16,461 bases of DNA from Cloacimonetes bacterium UBA3900 (GCA_002391675.1 DGFM01000019.1:62358-78818), one strand, 5' to 3'; shown: positions 7,263-15,909, counted from the stretch's first letter. Made by a program: numbers and translations. Notes: generated from the letters alone by a model not told the origin.

Positions 7263-8528
7263 TTGGCTCTGAAAGTAAGAAGCGTCGATCCCCAGGGACT
7301 GGCCGCCCGCTACGGCATTACCGCCGGTGACGAAATTCTCAGGATCAACGGCTGCCGCATCCGCGATAGCTTTGACCTCGCCTATTACAGCTCCGAATAT
7401 CAGCTCAACATACTGCTGAAGAGCAAAGACGGAAAGCAAAAGAAGGTAAAGATCAGCCGCGATTCCATGCTCTTCATGGGCATAGAACCCGCGCCGGAGC
7501 CCATCCGCCGCTGCCAGAACAAATGCGTCTTCTGCTTCGTCGACCAGATGCCAAAAGGCCTCCGCAAAAGCCTCTACATCAAGGATGACGACTTCCTCAT
7601 GTCTTGGGAGCACGGCAACTATATCTCGCTCACCAACCTCAGCGAAGCGGATTTCCAGCGCATCATGGATCAATACATCAGCCCGCTCTACATCTCGGTG
7701 CACACCACGGATAAAGCCCTGCGCCAAAAGATGATGGGCTACAAGAATGACTTTGATATTCTCAAGGTTTTGAGGCGCCTCAGCCGCGCAGGCATCAGCT
7801 TTCACACCCAGATCGTCTGCGTTCCGGGAATCAACGACAAACTCGAGCTGGAGCGCACCATCCTCGACCTCACACGTCCGGAGCTCAACACCCTTTCCAT
7901 CGGAGTTGTTCCTGTGGGCTTAACCCGTTTTCGTACCGGTCTGCCCCAGCTCAAGCCCTTCGATGCCCATTCTGCCACCCTGCTCTTGAGCCTGATAGAC
8001 ATACTCCGGCGTGAGATTGGGTCTGACATCATCTATGCTGCAGACGAGTTTTTTGTCTTGGCGGATAAGGCCATACCCGGCAGAGCTTACTATCAGGACT
8101 ACCCTCAGGCAGAAAACGGCATCGGCTTGCTCAGCTTGCTGCGTGCCGGCTTTGGCAGATGCAAGCGGGAAGTGATCCAGAGTTTGGATCAAGACGGCGC
8201 GGATTATCTCTTGCTCCACTCCCAAGCCGCCGCAGGGGAGATGCGCAAGATAGCAGCTCAGATCGGCGCTGCGCTCACAAAATCCACCCTGAGCGCAAAA
8301 GCTGTGCGCAACGATTTCTTTGGCCCCCAGGTCACCGTGAGTGGTTTGCTCACCGCTTCCGATATCCTCGGCCAACACGCTTCCCAGCCCAGGCAAACCC
8401 TCATCCTACCCGGCAATATGTTCAATGTAGATGGCTACACATTGGATGGTTTAGACAGAGCGGCATTGGCGCAAAAGCTCGGTCGTAAGCTGCTTTTGAC
8501 GCATCCCTTCTTTGAGGAGGTGAGTTGA
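7263..8528 (+). CDS. DUF512 family protein with PDZ-like and radical-SAM-like regions
   Basis: A 421-aa protein of a widely conserved family whose function is not established. Residues 1-65 are PDZ-like (VDPQGLAARYGITAGDEILRING is the typical signature, here in the first 30 residues). Residues 84-91 hold C84-x3-C88-x2-C91, the spacing of radical SAM iron-sulfur ligands, followed by the family block FCFVDQMPKGLRKSLYIKDD. Residues ~200-421 include GVVPVGLTRFR and the DUF512 C-terminal part. Length agrees with the family. No signal peptide or membrane segment was seen, so it should be cytosolic. It starts at TTG 18 nt after the amidase stop, with AAGGA 7 nt upstream, so the two are probably co-transcribed. 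Whether it performs radical SAM chemistry is unproven. Confidence 0.88.
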   Translation: MALKVRSVDPQGLAARYGITAGDEILRINGCRIRDSFDLAYYSSEYQLNILLKSKDGKQKKVKISRDSMLFMGIEPAPEPIRRCQNKCVFCFVDQMPKGLRKSLYIKDDDFLMSWEHGNYISLTNLSEADFQRIMDQYISPLYISVHTTDKALRQKMMGYKNDFDILKVLRRLSRAGISFHTQIVCVPGINDKLELERTILDLTRPELNTLSIGVVPVGLTRFRTGLPQLKPFDAHSATLLLSLIDILRREIGSDIIYAADEFFVLADKAIPGRAYYQDYPQAENGIGLLSLLRAGFGRCKREVIQSLDQDGADYLLLHSQAAAGEMRKIAAQIGAALTKSTLSAKAVRNDFFGPQVTVSGLLTASDILGQHASQPRQTLILPGNMFNVDGYTLDGLDRAALAQKLGRKLLLTHPFFEEVS

Positions 8529-8605
8529 TTTTGCCCTTTGTTAAGTATATTTTATTTGACCTTTTCAGCCCTCTGTATTTTATGACCTGATAGATAAATT
8601 TTGTT

Positions 8606-8611
8606 AAGGAG
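8606..8611 (+). promoter_or_regulatory. Ribosome binding site of the phnD-like gene
   Basis: AAGGAG lies 8 nt before the ATG at 8620 and confirms the start that gives a complete lipoprotein signal. Confidence 0.75.
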
Positions 8612-8619
8612 AAGATCGA

Positions 8620-9549
8620 ATGAGACGTTCCCTCGCTATATTGATGATCCTGGTTTTGCTCATTGGTTCTGGCTGCGTAAACGAGGCCAACCGCATCGAA
8701 AAGGCCAACAAAGACTTGGGCAGTAAGCGCAACCCCATCAAGATGTATTTTGTTCCCTCATTGGAGGCGGGCAAGGTGGTTGCCAGCGGTGAGGCCATCG
8801 CCAAAGCCCTGGAAAAGGAAACCGGCTATCACTTCAAAGTGGCTGTGCCCACCAGTTATGCCGCCGTGATCGAAGCCTTGGGAAACTATCAGGCAGACAT
8901 TGCCTGGCTCCCCACTTTCGCCTATGTTTTGGCCAAAGAAAAGCATGATGTCGAAGTGAAGTTTATGACCGTGCGCGACAGCCTCAAGATGTACAGAGGC
9001 CAGTTTATCGCCCGGGCAGACAGCGGTATCAAAGGCGTCGAAGATATGCAGGGCAAGGTGATAGCCTACACGGACGCCTCTTCCGCCTCCGGATACATCT
9101 ACCCCTCTGCCATGCTCAAAGATAAGGGGATTGAGCCCTCGCAAGCACGCTTCACCGGTTCTCACAGTGCCGCCATCCTGGCCGTCTACAGCGGAACTGC
9201 CGATGTGGGCTGCACCTATTGGTCACCTCCCGATAAAGAAGGAAATCCCAAAGACGCACGTGCAACTCTCGTGGAAACCAATCCTGACATCTTGGAAAAG
9301 GTGATCCCCGTTGCCTTCACAGAGTGGATTCCAAACGACACCGTCACCTTCCGCAAAAACCTGCCCAAAGACTTGGAAGCAAAGGTATTGGACGTGCTTT
9401 ACAGTTTCTCCAAAACTGAGCACGGCCATAAGATTATGTACGACCTCTATCAGATTGATGGCTTGGAGCCTGCCACGGATAAAGACTACGATGTGGTGCG
9501 TAAAGCAGTGGAACTGATGGGCCTGGACATCAAAACTCTGTTGAAATAG
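8620..9549 (+). CDS. phnD: Phosphonate/phosphite/phosphate ABC transporter substrate-binding lipoprotein (PhnD family)
   Basis: A 309-aa periplasmic binding protein of the PhnD/PtxB family, which delivers phosphonate, phosphite or phosphate to an ABC importer. A lipoprotein signal ends at C19 (LLIGSGC), so the protein is expected to be lipid-anchored. Family features: FVPSLEAGKV near residue 44, ADIAWLPTFAYVLA near 92, TDASSASGYIYP at 151-162 (the S/T-rich loop that in relatives contacts the phosphorus oxyanion), FTGSHSAAILAV at 178-189 and DVGCTYWSP near 195-203. The SD is AAGGAG at 8 nt. It lies 91 nt after the DUF512 gene and 86 nt before the matching ATPase. Exact ligand cannot be read from the sequence; the symbol denotes family only. 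Confidence 0.85.
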   Translation: MRRSLAILMILVLLIGSGCVNEANRIEKANKDLGSKRNPIKMYFVPSLEAGKVVASGEAIAKALEKETGYHFKVAVPTSYAAVIEALGNYQADIAWLPTFAYVLAKEKHDVEVKFMTVRDSLKMYRGQFIARADSGIKGVEDMQGKVIAYTDASSASGYIYPSAMLKDKGIEPSQARFTGSHSAAILAVYSGTADVGCTYWSPPDKEGNPKDARATLVETNPDILEKVIPVAFTEWIPNDTVTFRKNLPKDLEAKVLDVLYSFSKTEHGHKIMYDLYQIDGLEPATDKDYDVVRKAVELMGLDIKTLLK

Positions 9550-9597
9550 CTCAAAGCTACAGCCTTGGAAACACAGCTAAAAAACCAACACATTATC

Positions 9598-9635
9598 GAG
9601 CGGCGCTCCGGCGACCGCCCCTACCGGTACCGGCG
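9598..9635 (+). other. GC-rich leader of the ATPase gene, with short palindromes
   Basis: The 38 bases before the ATPase start are almost entirely G and C, unlike the AT-rich first half of this gap. They contain GAGC-GGC-GCTC (9598-9608) and the perfect palindrome CCGGTACCGG (9624-9633), which ends two bases before the ATG. No Shine-Dalgarno sequence is visible. A structure controlling ATPase translation is possible but untested. Confidence 0.4.
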
Positions 9636-10379
9636 ATGAAGCCTCAGCTCACAATCCGAAACCTCGTCAAGAGCTACGACGGCATCTACAATGCCCTGGA
9701 CGGCGTGAGCATGGAAGTGTGTCAGGGTGATTTTGTCATCCTCCTGGGGCTCTCCGGTAGCGGCAAATCAACCCTGCTCAGATGCATCAACCGCTTGGTT
9801 GAACCTACAGACGGCGAAATCTATTTTGAAGACCAAGACATCAGAAAGCTGAAGGGGACGTCGCTTCGCCACTATAGACGCGAGATCGGCATGGTGTTTC
9901 AGCAGTTTAACCTGGTCAAAAACATGAGCGTGATCGGCAACGTGCTCACCGGCAGGTTAGGTTATCAAGGCCTCCTGGAAAGATACAGCTCCCAGGATTG
10001 GGAAAACGCCAGGCTCAACCTCCAAAAGGTGGGCCTCAGCGAATATGAGCAGCGCAAAGTGAAACAACTATCCGGCGGACAACAGCAAAGAGTGGGTATC
10101 GCTCGTGCCCTGATGCAAAATCCCAAACTCATCCTGGCAGACGAACCCGTGGCCAGCCTGGACCCCGCCACTGCTGACTCTGTGATGCAATACCTGGGCA
10201 AAATCAACGCCGAAGGCATCACCGTTATCTGCAGCCTCCACTTCCTCTCTTTGGCAAAACGCTATGGAACCAGGGTCTTTGCCCTCAAAGAAGGTAAAGT
10301 AGCCTTTGAGGGCCACGTCGACGAGATCGACAACCATAAGTTTAAACAAATATACGGGGAAGACGCCAAGGAAATATAG
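9636..10379 (+). CDS. phnC: Phosphonate-type ABC transporter ATP-binding protein (PhnC family)
   Basis: A 247-aa cytosolic ATPase that would energise uptake of the ligand bound by the adjacent PhnD-type lipoprotein. Motifs in order: Walker [10 protein letters not shown] (38-46), Q-loop MVFQQFNLV (86-94), signature LSGGQQQR (145-152), Walker B LILADEP (165-171), D-loop SLD (174-176) and H-loop H202 ([12 protein letters not shown]). The block [10 protein letters not shown] (101-110) after the Q-loop is characteristic of PhnC. Length is normal and no catalytic residue is missing. The start lacks a recognisable ribosome binding site. The expected partner permease PhnE is not downstream: the next gene is convergent and unrelated. 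Confidence 0.88.
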   Translation: MKPQLTIRNLVKSYDGIYNALDGVSMEVCQGDFVILLGLSGSGKSTLLRCINRLVEPTDGEIYFEDQDIRKLKGTSLRHYRREIGMVFQQFNLVKNMSVIGNVLTGRLGYQGLLERYSSQDWENARLNLQKVGLSEYEQRKVKQLSGGQQQRVGIARALMQNPKLILADEPVASLDPATADSVMQYLGKINAEGITVICSLHFLSLAKRYGTRVFALKEGKVAFEGHVDEIDNHKFKQIYGEDAKEI

Positions 10380-10530
10380 GCTCCTGTAGCTTCTCGGGAG
10401 AATGAGTCCTTTTGCAGGACGTTAAATGTGCCCAAAAACACCCATAACTCATGGTAGTAATTCCGCGCTGAAGCACCGCCATCAAGCGAGCTTGACGCAA
10501 AGAAACGCTGAAGCCGCCGTCAGATACAGC
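10380..10530. other. Convergent intergenic region with short hairpins
   Basis: This 151-nt gap separates the phnC-like gene from the convergent kinase. It holds GTCCT-TTTGC-AGGAC (10406-10420), the interrupted palindrome TCAAGC-GA-GCTTGA (10482-10495) and a short direct repeat CGCTGAAGC (in 10466-10515). None is followed by a convincing T-run on either strand, so no intrinsic terminator can be named with confidence. No small gene was recognised. Confidence 0.5.
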
Positions 10531-11656
10531 TCAAATATGCTTCTGAGCTCCCACCGGCAAGGTGATGGTAAAGGTGCTTCCTTTGCCCAGTTTGGAATCC
10601 ACTTTTATGCTTCCGCCCAGTTCATCCAGGGCCTTTTTGGCCACAACCAGTCCCATTCCTGAGCCCTTTTCATGGTTTGTGCCGCTACGAAGGTAATCGT
10701 TTTTCATGGAGAAGAGGTGCGGGATTTTGGAGCTGGGGATTCCCACTCCATCGTCGCTCACGACGAACTTGAGCAGATCATCCTTTATCGTAACACTCAT
10801 CCTCACTTCGCCGCCGGGATGTGAATATTTGATGGCGTTGGTGAGCAATACGCTCACGAGGAGTGAGATCACATCTACATCCGAGTGGATCACCGCATCG
10901 GATGGGTAATCCAGTTTGATGTTGAGCTTTTTGTTTTGCAAAAGCGGTCTGTAATGCTGAAATCAGGGCGTCCAGGCGGATGAGACCGATGTGAGGATTT
11001 GCCATCTGCCTCTCAAATTTAGACCATTTATAGATTTCTCCCAATACCAGGCTCATTCTGTACGATGAATCCTTGATTTGGGTGAGATAGTCCACCAGCT
11101 CTTCTTTGGTGAAGTTATCAATGTTTTGGATCAAAAAGTTGCTCAGCGAGATGAAGGAGAGGACTGGGTCCTGCAGGTCGTGCAGCACAAAGTTTAGGAA
11201 TCTGTCTTTCATCAGATTGTGCTGTTCCAGTTCCTCGATGCTTTCTTCCAGGCGCTCTTCCAGATCGCGGGCGCAGGAGATGTCTATAATCAATCCATGC
11301 AGATACAGTGTCTTATCCACTGGGTTTTGAATTCCAACGCCTTGTTCCCAGGCCCAGCGGATGCTGCCATCCCTGTGTCTGATTCGGTAAGTGATCTGAA
11401 ATCCGGTTTGACCTTCCAATGCCTTGTTTATCGTTTCTCTCACCAGGGCTCTATCTTCCGGCAGGATAAGCTCTTCATAGCCCACGGTGTCGCCGTCGAG
11501 AAAATCCTGGGGCAGGTATCCAGTCACGGTTTTGCAGCCCTCAGAGACGTAGAGAAAGCTCAAGGCTTCGTCGTTTAGGCAGCGATACACCATGCCCGGC
11601 AGATGTTTCATCACATGGTCTGCCATATCGGGCTTGAGTCTTTTAAAATCTTCCAT
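10531..11656 (-). pseudogene. PAS-domain sensor histidine kinase, interrupted by a one-base frameshift
   Basis: Read across the shift, this is a 374-aa soluble two-component sensor kinase. Residues ~20-127 are a PAS fold (VSEGCKTVTGY, RHRDGSIRWAWEQGVGI). Residues ~130-147 are an acidic helical linker (LEERLEESIEELEQ). The dimerisation region carries the phospho-accepting H159 in FLNFVLHDLQDPV. After the shift comes a complete HATPase domain: N-box LLTNAIKYSHPGG, G1 DDGVGIP, G2 GSGMGLVVAKKAL, and GSTFTITLP. No membrane segment was found. The ATG at 11656 lies 37 nt after the endonuclease stop. The upstream frame reads ...LISALQ then drifts; removing one base restores ...LQPLLQNKKLNIKL. Apart from this shift both halves look intact, so it may be a recent mutation or a sequence error. 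No response regulator lies nearby. Confidence 0.8.
10939..10956 (-). other. Frameshift site in the histidine kinase
   Basis: The two kinase frames overlap here. Dropping the T at 10948 (an A on the coding strand, in CAGACCG) gives the expected LQPLLQNKK transition between dimerisation and ATPase domains. A nearby TTG at 10941 could restart the ATPase half alone, but it has no clear ribosome binding site. Confidence 0.7.
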
Positions 11657-11693
11657 AATAAAACCTGTAAAGTCCTTTTGTATATTTACGTTG

Positions 11694-14600
11694 TCATTCT
11701 CTGAAAGCAGCCGCTCTATAGAAGCCTCGTATCTGCGGGGGATCGGTTTGGAGCCAGATAAGCGGATTTGCCGCCTGGAAGCTGCCTGCTTGCGTGCATT
11801 CCGTGAAGAGGGAATAGGGGTCTGGCGAGCTGAATACCTTATAGCCGGCGCTGTTGGCAACGGGGCTGAGCTGCAAGGAGAGCTGATTGCCGCTGATGCT
11901 GATGGTGAGCGTGGTTTCCACGTAGGCAGTTATTTTGAGCGAATTGCTGGTGAGGGTGGTGGGAGCTGAGATGGCGCTGGGCGAAATCTGGATTTGCAGA
12001 TAGTGGTTGGCGTCAAAATCGCTGCCATCAAAGGAGAGGGAAATCGCTGCTGAGCCGGGGCTCAGGTATTGGATGCTCTGAATGCTCAATCCCACGGGTG
12101 CGCCCAAAAGCGAGAAGTGCGCCGGATCGAGATTGGTAGAGCTGAAGGTGCATCCCTGCAGGCTGAGTGTAAGCTGCACAGCATCCAGATTGTATTCATC
12201 CATGGGGATATCAGAGCTCAGGCTGGCTTCAGCGGAGGAGAGGAGTTCCACCCTCATGAAAGGTGAATACATACTATAGCCGCTCTGGAAGTAAGACTTG
12301 AGGCGGTAGTAATAAGTGTGATCATTGGAGAGTCCGCTGAGCTGCAGGGAATTGTTCAGATAGACGTTGAGGTCGTTGTAGGCGGGTAAGACGTTTACAA
12401 ATAAGCTGTCTGTTGCCACCTGCAGATAATATCTGCTGGCGTCTATGGGAGTGGTCCAAGTCGCCCTGAAACCGCTTTGGCTGATGTTTTGCGCAGCTTG
12501 AGGTATGGGGCTCCAAATATGGGCTGCATATTCGGGCTTGTCGATGAAGGGATTGCGGTTGCCCTGACGCTCGAAGATGCGTTCGTTGCGCTGCATTTCT
12601 CTGGCATCGGGCGGGTCTTGAACGTGCCAGGCGAGCAGGGTGGAGAGCTTGCCATAGTTTGGCCCGCTGGTATCGATTGCATCCACCAGTTCCAGGTCAA
12701 AGCTGGTATCGGTACCTTCATAACGCACCGCCATATACATCATCATGCGCGCCACATCGCCCTTATCCTCGTCGCGGGGCTCCCAGGTGTTGCTGGGTGA
12801 ACTGTAGCAGCCCGTGTTGCCACTGTAGCCTGATGGGGGTGAGGCGTCGATGTAGAGCGTGCCGCCGTTGTCAAAATCACGGTTGGATTTGGCGGAGTTG
12901 ACGGTGGCATCGCAGGGGCGCATATGATGCAGGTCTGTACCCGCCGGTGCGGAGTCGCCAAAGCCGCCATGGCTCTTGCTCCAGGTGTGTTCACGGTTCC
13001 ACTGCGTAGTGCCGCCACCGGCATGGGATTTGGGAACGCTCCAGCCCGTGTAAATCTCGATGATGTTGTTGGGGTTGTTGGGGTCTTCATCCGTATAGGG
13101 AAGCTGCGTCCAGAGCGCATCATAAGAAAACCGGGTGGTATGCGTGGTTCGAATGAGCTGATGCAGCGAGCTCTTGAGCGTCTGACCATAGCCGGTTACT
13201 TCTGCATAGTAGCCTGTCTCCACGATGTGTTCTGTGGTGTTGGCAGACAGCGGGTTGTTGGCTGCTTCGGAGAGGAGAAACTTGGTCTGCGTGCCCTCGC
13301 CGTTGTATTCGTAAATCCTGAACCAGTATTGGGTTTGGGGCTGAAGATTGGTGATGCGGCAGGCGTTTACCGGCTGATCTTCAATGATGGGCGTGCTTTG
13401 ATTGTAGACGCACTGCTGGCCGGAAGTGTAGACCGTGTTTGGCGTGGGGTTGTCTCCATCGGCGGGGGGTGTAAAACTGTTGGTGGTATTGACATAGATC
13501 ACGCGCTTGGCTCCATTACCCACGCTCCATTCCAGCGTGATCTCATCGTGGGAGGGATAAGCGATGAGGCTGTGTGCCTGAATGGTGGGAGCTTGAACTT
13601 CATAACCACTGGCGTCACAATCGTGATAGCCCAGGTATGTAAAGGTATCCACATCATACAGATCCCACTCGGGTGCCAGGGTCGTAAATTCGGTGCCGCC
13701 GGGATTGATGGTCACGCCTTGGGCTACGGTCGATTTGCGCACCAAGGTTTTGTCTTTGGTGCTATGATCTCCATCGGTCCAAGCGGTGCTGGGCCTGTGA
13801 CCGATCACACCAAAGATGTCTACATAGCTTCGGGGCTCTATCTTGGCCAGAGCTACGGCGTCATCGCCATTGAAATTGCAAAAAGTACCGTGAGTAGCGT
13901 CTGCTACGGCCAATATGTCGGCATGAGCACTTGGGTGCGCCACCACAAAGCATTGGCCGGGATTCAGAATACCGGTGGGCGTAAAGCTACTGCTTACCGT
14001 GGAACTGCCGTTTGTATATAGCTCCAAAACGTAGTCGGATAGGTCAATCGGAGCGGCGGTGCCGTTGTAGAGCTCAATGGCTTTGTTGTGGCTGGAACCT
14101 TCGATATACTCGCTGATGAAGAGGTCTTGGGTAAAGCCTCCCGAGCCGCTGCACACGGTGCCGTTTACAGGAAGTAACTGGTTTGCTGCGCCGCTGGAGC
14201 TGTGGATGATGTTTCCGGAGAACGTGCCGATGTTTGCACCGCTGAGACGCACATGGATACAGCCGTTGAAGCTGCTATCAAGCTGCAGTTGCGAGCTGAA
14301 GTTGACGTCATCCGTGGAAAGCTCAAATCCGGTGGGAGCCTGCACGGTGATGCCGGAAGTGAGGTTGGAGCCGTGCAGCAGGTAGCCTTGGCTGGTGGAG
14401 GGATATTCATGCTGGGTCTCGAAGGGGTTGAGCTGACCGGTGAGATGCAAGGCGGGCTCGTCTGAGGTGTGGATGCTGACCAGTACATCATCTATACCTA
14501 TCTGCTTGCGGGTGCCTTGAGTTCCTGTGGAAGTGGTGAACCAGCTCACGGTGAAAGTATCTGCAACAGCGATGTTGAGACCGCTCACGATAGCGCTGCG

Positions 14601-15839
14601 GGGGCTGTTTATCCCTTCAACGGTATCATATTCCAGCTCCGGGATCACGGTATCATTTACACTCACGATCCATTTGGGGCTGCCCGGCTGATCGTCTTTT
14701 GCCACTTTGCCCATATAGCTGATGGCAAGCGAGTTGACAGGCGAGCCGCTGGTATTTACAAAGCTCAAAGTAGCGGTGAGGCTGTCGTTGGGTGCAGAGG
14801 CGGTGACTTGCATTCCTAAGACTCCATTGCCTCTGAGGCCGCCGGTTGGCAAATGGTCAAAATCGCCGATGTAGGGGATGTCTTCATCCACGCACCAGCC
14901 GTTGGGCAGAGTGTTTAAACTGACAAAATCAGTAAAATCCTGGCTGTAGCTGCCGGAGAAGGGCAAGACGGAAAGCGTGACGTTGCCACTAAGCCCAAGG
15001 TAAGCTGTTGCTCCGCCACCGGAGTGAGTAGCGTTTTGGGTGTAGTCGGAGTGTGCCAGGCCTGCTTTGAGACGAACGTAAATAGTGACAGGGGAGAGGC
15101 TTGCTCCGCTATAAGGTATGGAAAGCGTGCTCTGGTAAGAGCTTCCCGTGGTGGAAAATTCATATACATCAAAAGCGGAAATGCTGATATTGCCGCTGGC
15201 AGGGCTCAGGTTTTCGGCGCTGAGGGTGTAAGTCTGAGCGGCGGACGGCCCATGGTTTTGATCGTAGGTAAAGCCGCTTAAGATATTGGGCGCCAGAGTG
15301 ATGGTGGGTAGATTGGCGATATAATCCGTGATCAGGATGTCATCGATGTTTATGCGTCTGTTTGAAGAGCCGGTGTAACTAACAGGCAAGATGCGGATTC
15401 TGGCATTGCCGGTCACATTCACTTCGGCGCTGAAGGTGTTTACCTCATTTGTGGGGGAGAAGTTTGGGCCGGCCTGTTGCCAGGAAGCCCCGTTGTTGGT
15501 GCTGTATTCCACCTTCCAATCTATGGAAGGGTCGTTAGTGTTGTATCTTTTGTGGTAAAAGCTGATGTTTCCAATGCCATCCGTTTTGTTTTGCAACATG
15601 GTCATCACACTTGTGCCATGACCTCTGAGGCGGGCAGCACGAGCACCATTGACCGCTTCTCCGGAATCTGTTCCTATCATTACTTCGGTCATGTTCCACT
15701 CTATACCGCTCAACGTCACATTGCCGGCGGCGTAGGAACCTTTCGTCTCGCCAGCTCCTTCAAAGTCAACGCTGTAGTCTGCCCATGCAATGAGGCATAA
15801 GAGGCCCAGCGTCAGTGTCATACATACCTTTTTAAACAT
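11694..15839 (-). CDS. Large secreted endonuclease I with lamin-tail, Ig-like and fibronectin modules
   Basis: An exported 1381-aa nuclease. After a signal peptide (residues 1-21, to LIAWA) come two jelly-roll-like modules ending in INIDDILI and IGIDDVLV, with Ig-like domains between and after (~22-565), a lamin-tail domain (573-689, LFISEYIEGSSHNKAIELYN), a fibronectin-III-like domain (~750-870), the endonuclease I domain (~876-1109), another fibronectin-like domain (~1110-1200) and C-terminal Ig-like sequence. The nuclease core has REHTWSKSHG with catalytic H951, TDLHHMRP and NRNPFIDKPE, so it should be active on DNA as in EndA/NucM relatives. ATGs stand at 15842 and 15839; AGGAG is 5 nt from the second but only 2 nt from the first, so 15839 was chosen. 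It lacks the FlgD-like tail of the other exported proteins. Confidence 0.88.
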   Translation of the reverse strand: MFKKVCMTLTLGLLCLIAWADYSVDFEGAGETKGSYAAGNVTLSGIEWNMTEVMIGTDSGEAVNGARAARLRGHGTSVMTMLQNKTDGIGNISFYHKRYNTNDPSIDWKVEYSTNNGASWQQAGPNFSPTNEVNTFSAEVNVTGNARIRILPVSYTGSSNRRINIDDILITDYIANLPTITLAPNILSGFTYDQNHGPSAAQTYTLSAENLSPASGNISISAFDVYEFSTTGSSYQSTLSIPYSGASLSPVTIYVRLKAGLAHSDYTQNATHSGGGATAYLGLSGNVTLSVLPFSGSYSQDFTDFVSLNTLPNGWCVDEDIPYIGDFDHLPTGGLRGNGVLGMQVTASAPNDSLTATLSFVNTSGSPVNSLAISYMGKVAKDDQPGSPKWIVSVNDTVIPELEYDTVEGINSPRSAIVSGLNIAVADTFTVSWFTTSTGTQGTRKQIGIDDVLVSIHTSDEPALHLTGQLNPFETQHEYPSTSQGYLLHGSNLTSGITVQAPTGFELSTDDVNFSSQLQLDSSFNGCIHVRLSGANIGTFSGNIIHSSSGAANQLLPVNGTVCSGSGGFTQDLFISEYIEGSSHNKAIELYNGTAAPIDLSDYVLELYTNGSSTVSSSFTPTGILNPGQCFVVAHPSAHADILAVADATHGTFCNFNGDDAVALAKIEPRSYVDIFGVIGHRPSTAWTDGDHSTKDKTLVRKSTVAQGVTINPGGTEFTTLAPEWDLYDVDTFTYLGYHDCDASGYEVQAPTIQAHSLIAYPSHDEITLEWSVGNGAKRVIYVNTTNSFTPPADGDNPTPNTVYTSGQQCVYNQSTPIIEDQPVNACRITNLQPQTQYWFRIYEYNGEGTQTKFLLSEAANNPLSANTTEHIVETGYYAEVTGYGQTLKSSLHQLIRTTHTTRFSYDALWTQLPYTDEDPNNPNNIIEIYTGWSVPKSHAGGGTTQWNREHTWSKSHGGFGDSAPAGTDLHHMRPCDATVNSAKSNRDFDNGGTLYIDASPPSGYSGNTGCYSSPSNTWEPRDEDKGDVARMMMYMAVRYEGTDTSFDLELVDAIDTSGPNYGKLSTLLAWHVQDPPDAREMQRNERIFERQGNRNPFIDKPEYAAHIWSPIPQAAQNISQSGFRATWTTPIDASRYYLQVATDSLFVNVLPAYNDLNVYLNNSLQLSGLSNDHTYYYRLKSYFQSGYSMYSPFMRVELLSSAEASLSSDIPMDEYNLDAVQLTLSLQGCTFSSTNLDPAHFSLLGAPVGLSIQSIQYLSPGSAAISLSFDGSDFDANHYLQIQISPSAISAPTTLTSNSLKITAYVETTLTISISGNQLSLQLSPVANSAGYKVFSSPDPYSLFTECTQAGSFQAANPLIWLQTDPPQIRGFYRAAAFRE

Positions 15840-15844
15840 CATTT

Positions 15845-15849
15845 CTCCT
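15845..15849 (-). promoter_or_regulatory. Ribosome binding site deciding the endonuclease start
   Basis: AGGAG on the minus strand is 5 nt before the ATG at 15839 and only 2 nt before the adjacent ATG at 15842, favouring the second codon. Confidence 0.65.
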
Positions 15850-15878
15850 ATATTGTCATGCGAAAATCAATTTAAGGT

Positions 15879-15909
15879 CTCATATCTAACAGATGCGGGT
15901 TTTAGTCAA
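15879..15909 (-). promoter_or_regulatory. Possible promoter of the endonuclease gene
   Basis: On the minus strand TTGACT (15904-15909) is followed after 19 nt by TATGAG (15879-15884), four of six matches to the -10 consensus. Spacing and sequence resemble the candidate promoter of the amidase. Weak on its own. Confidence 0.3.

Noticed and set aside
6987..7805. Minus-strand open frame of 272 codons across the amidase and DUF512 genes
   Set aside because: It overlaps two well-supported genes on the other strand and shows low-complexity sequence rich in A, V, D and E, typical of a reverse-complement shadow.
10406..10420. GTCCT/AGGAC hairpin as terminator of the phnC-like gene
   Set aside because: The stem has only five pairs and no T-run follows, so termination here is not supported.
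11657..11860. Upstream extension of the histidine kinase by 68 codons
   Set aside because: It would overlap the end of the endonuclease gene in another frame and is rich in R, S and P without domain similarity; the ATG at 11656 begins directly before the PAS region.
12924..14021. Long plus-strand open frame (365 codons) opposite the endonuclease gene
   Set aside because: It is antisense to a clearly coding, domain-rich frame, has no recognisable domain or ribosome binding site, and fits a composition shadow.
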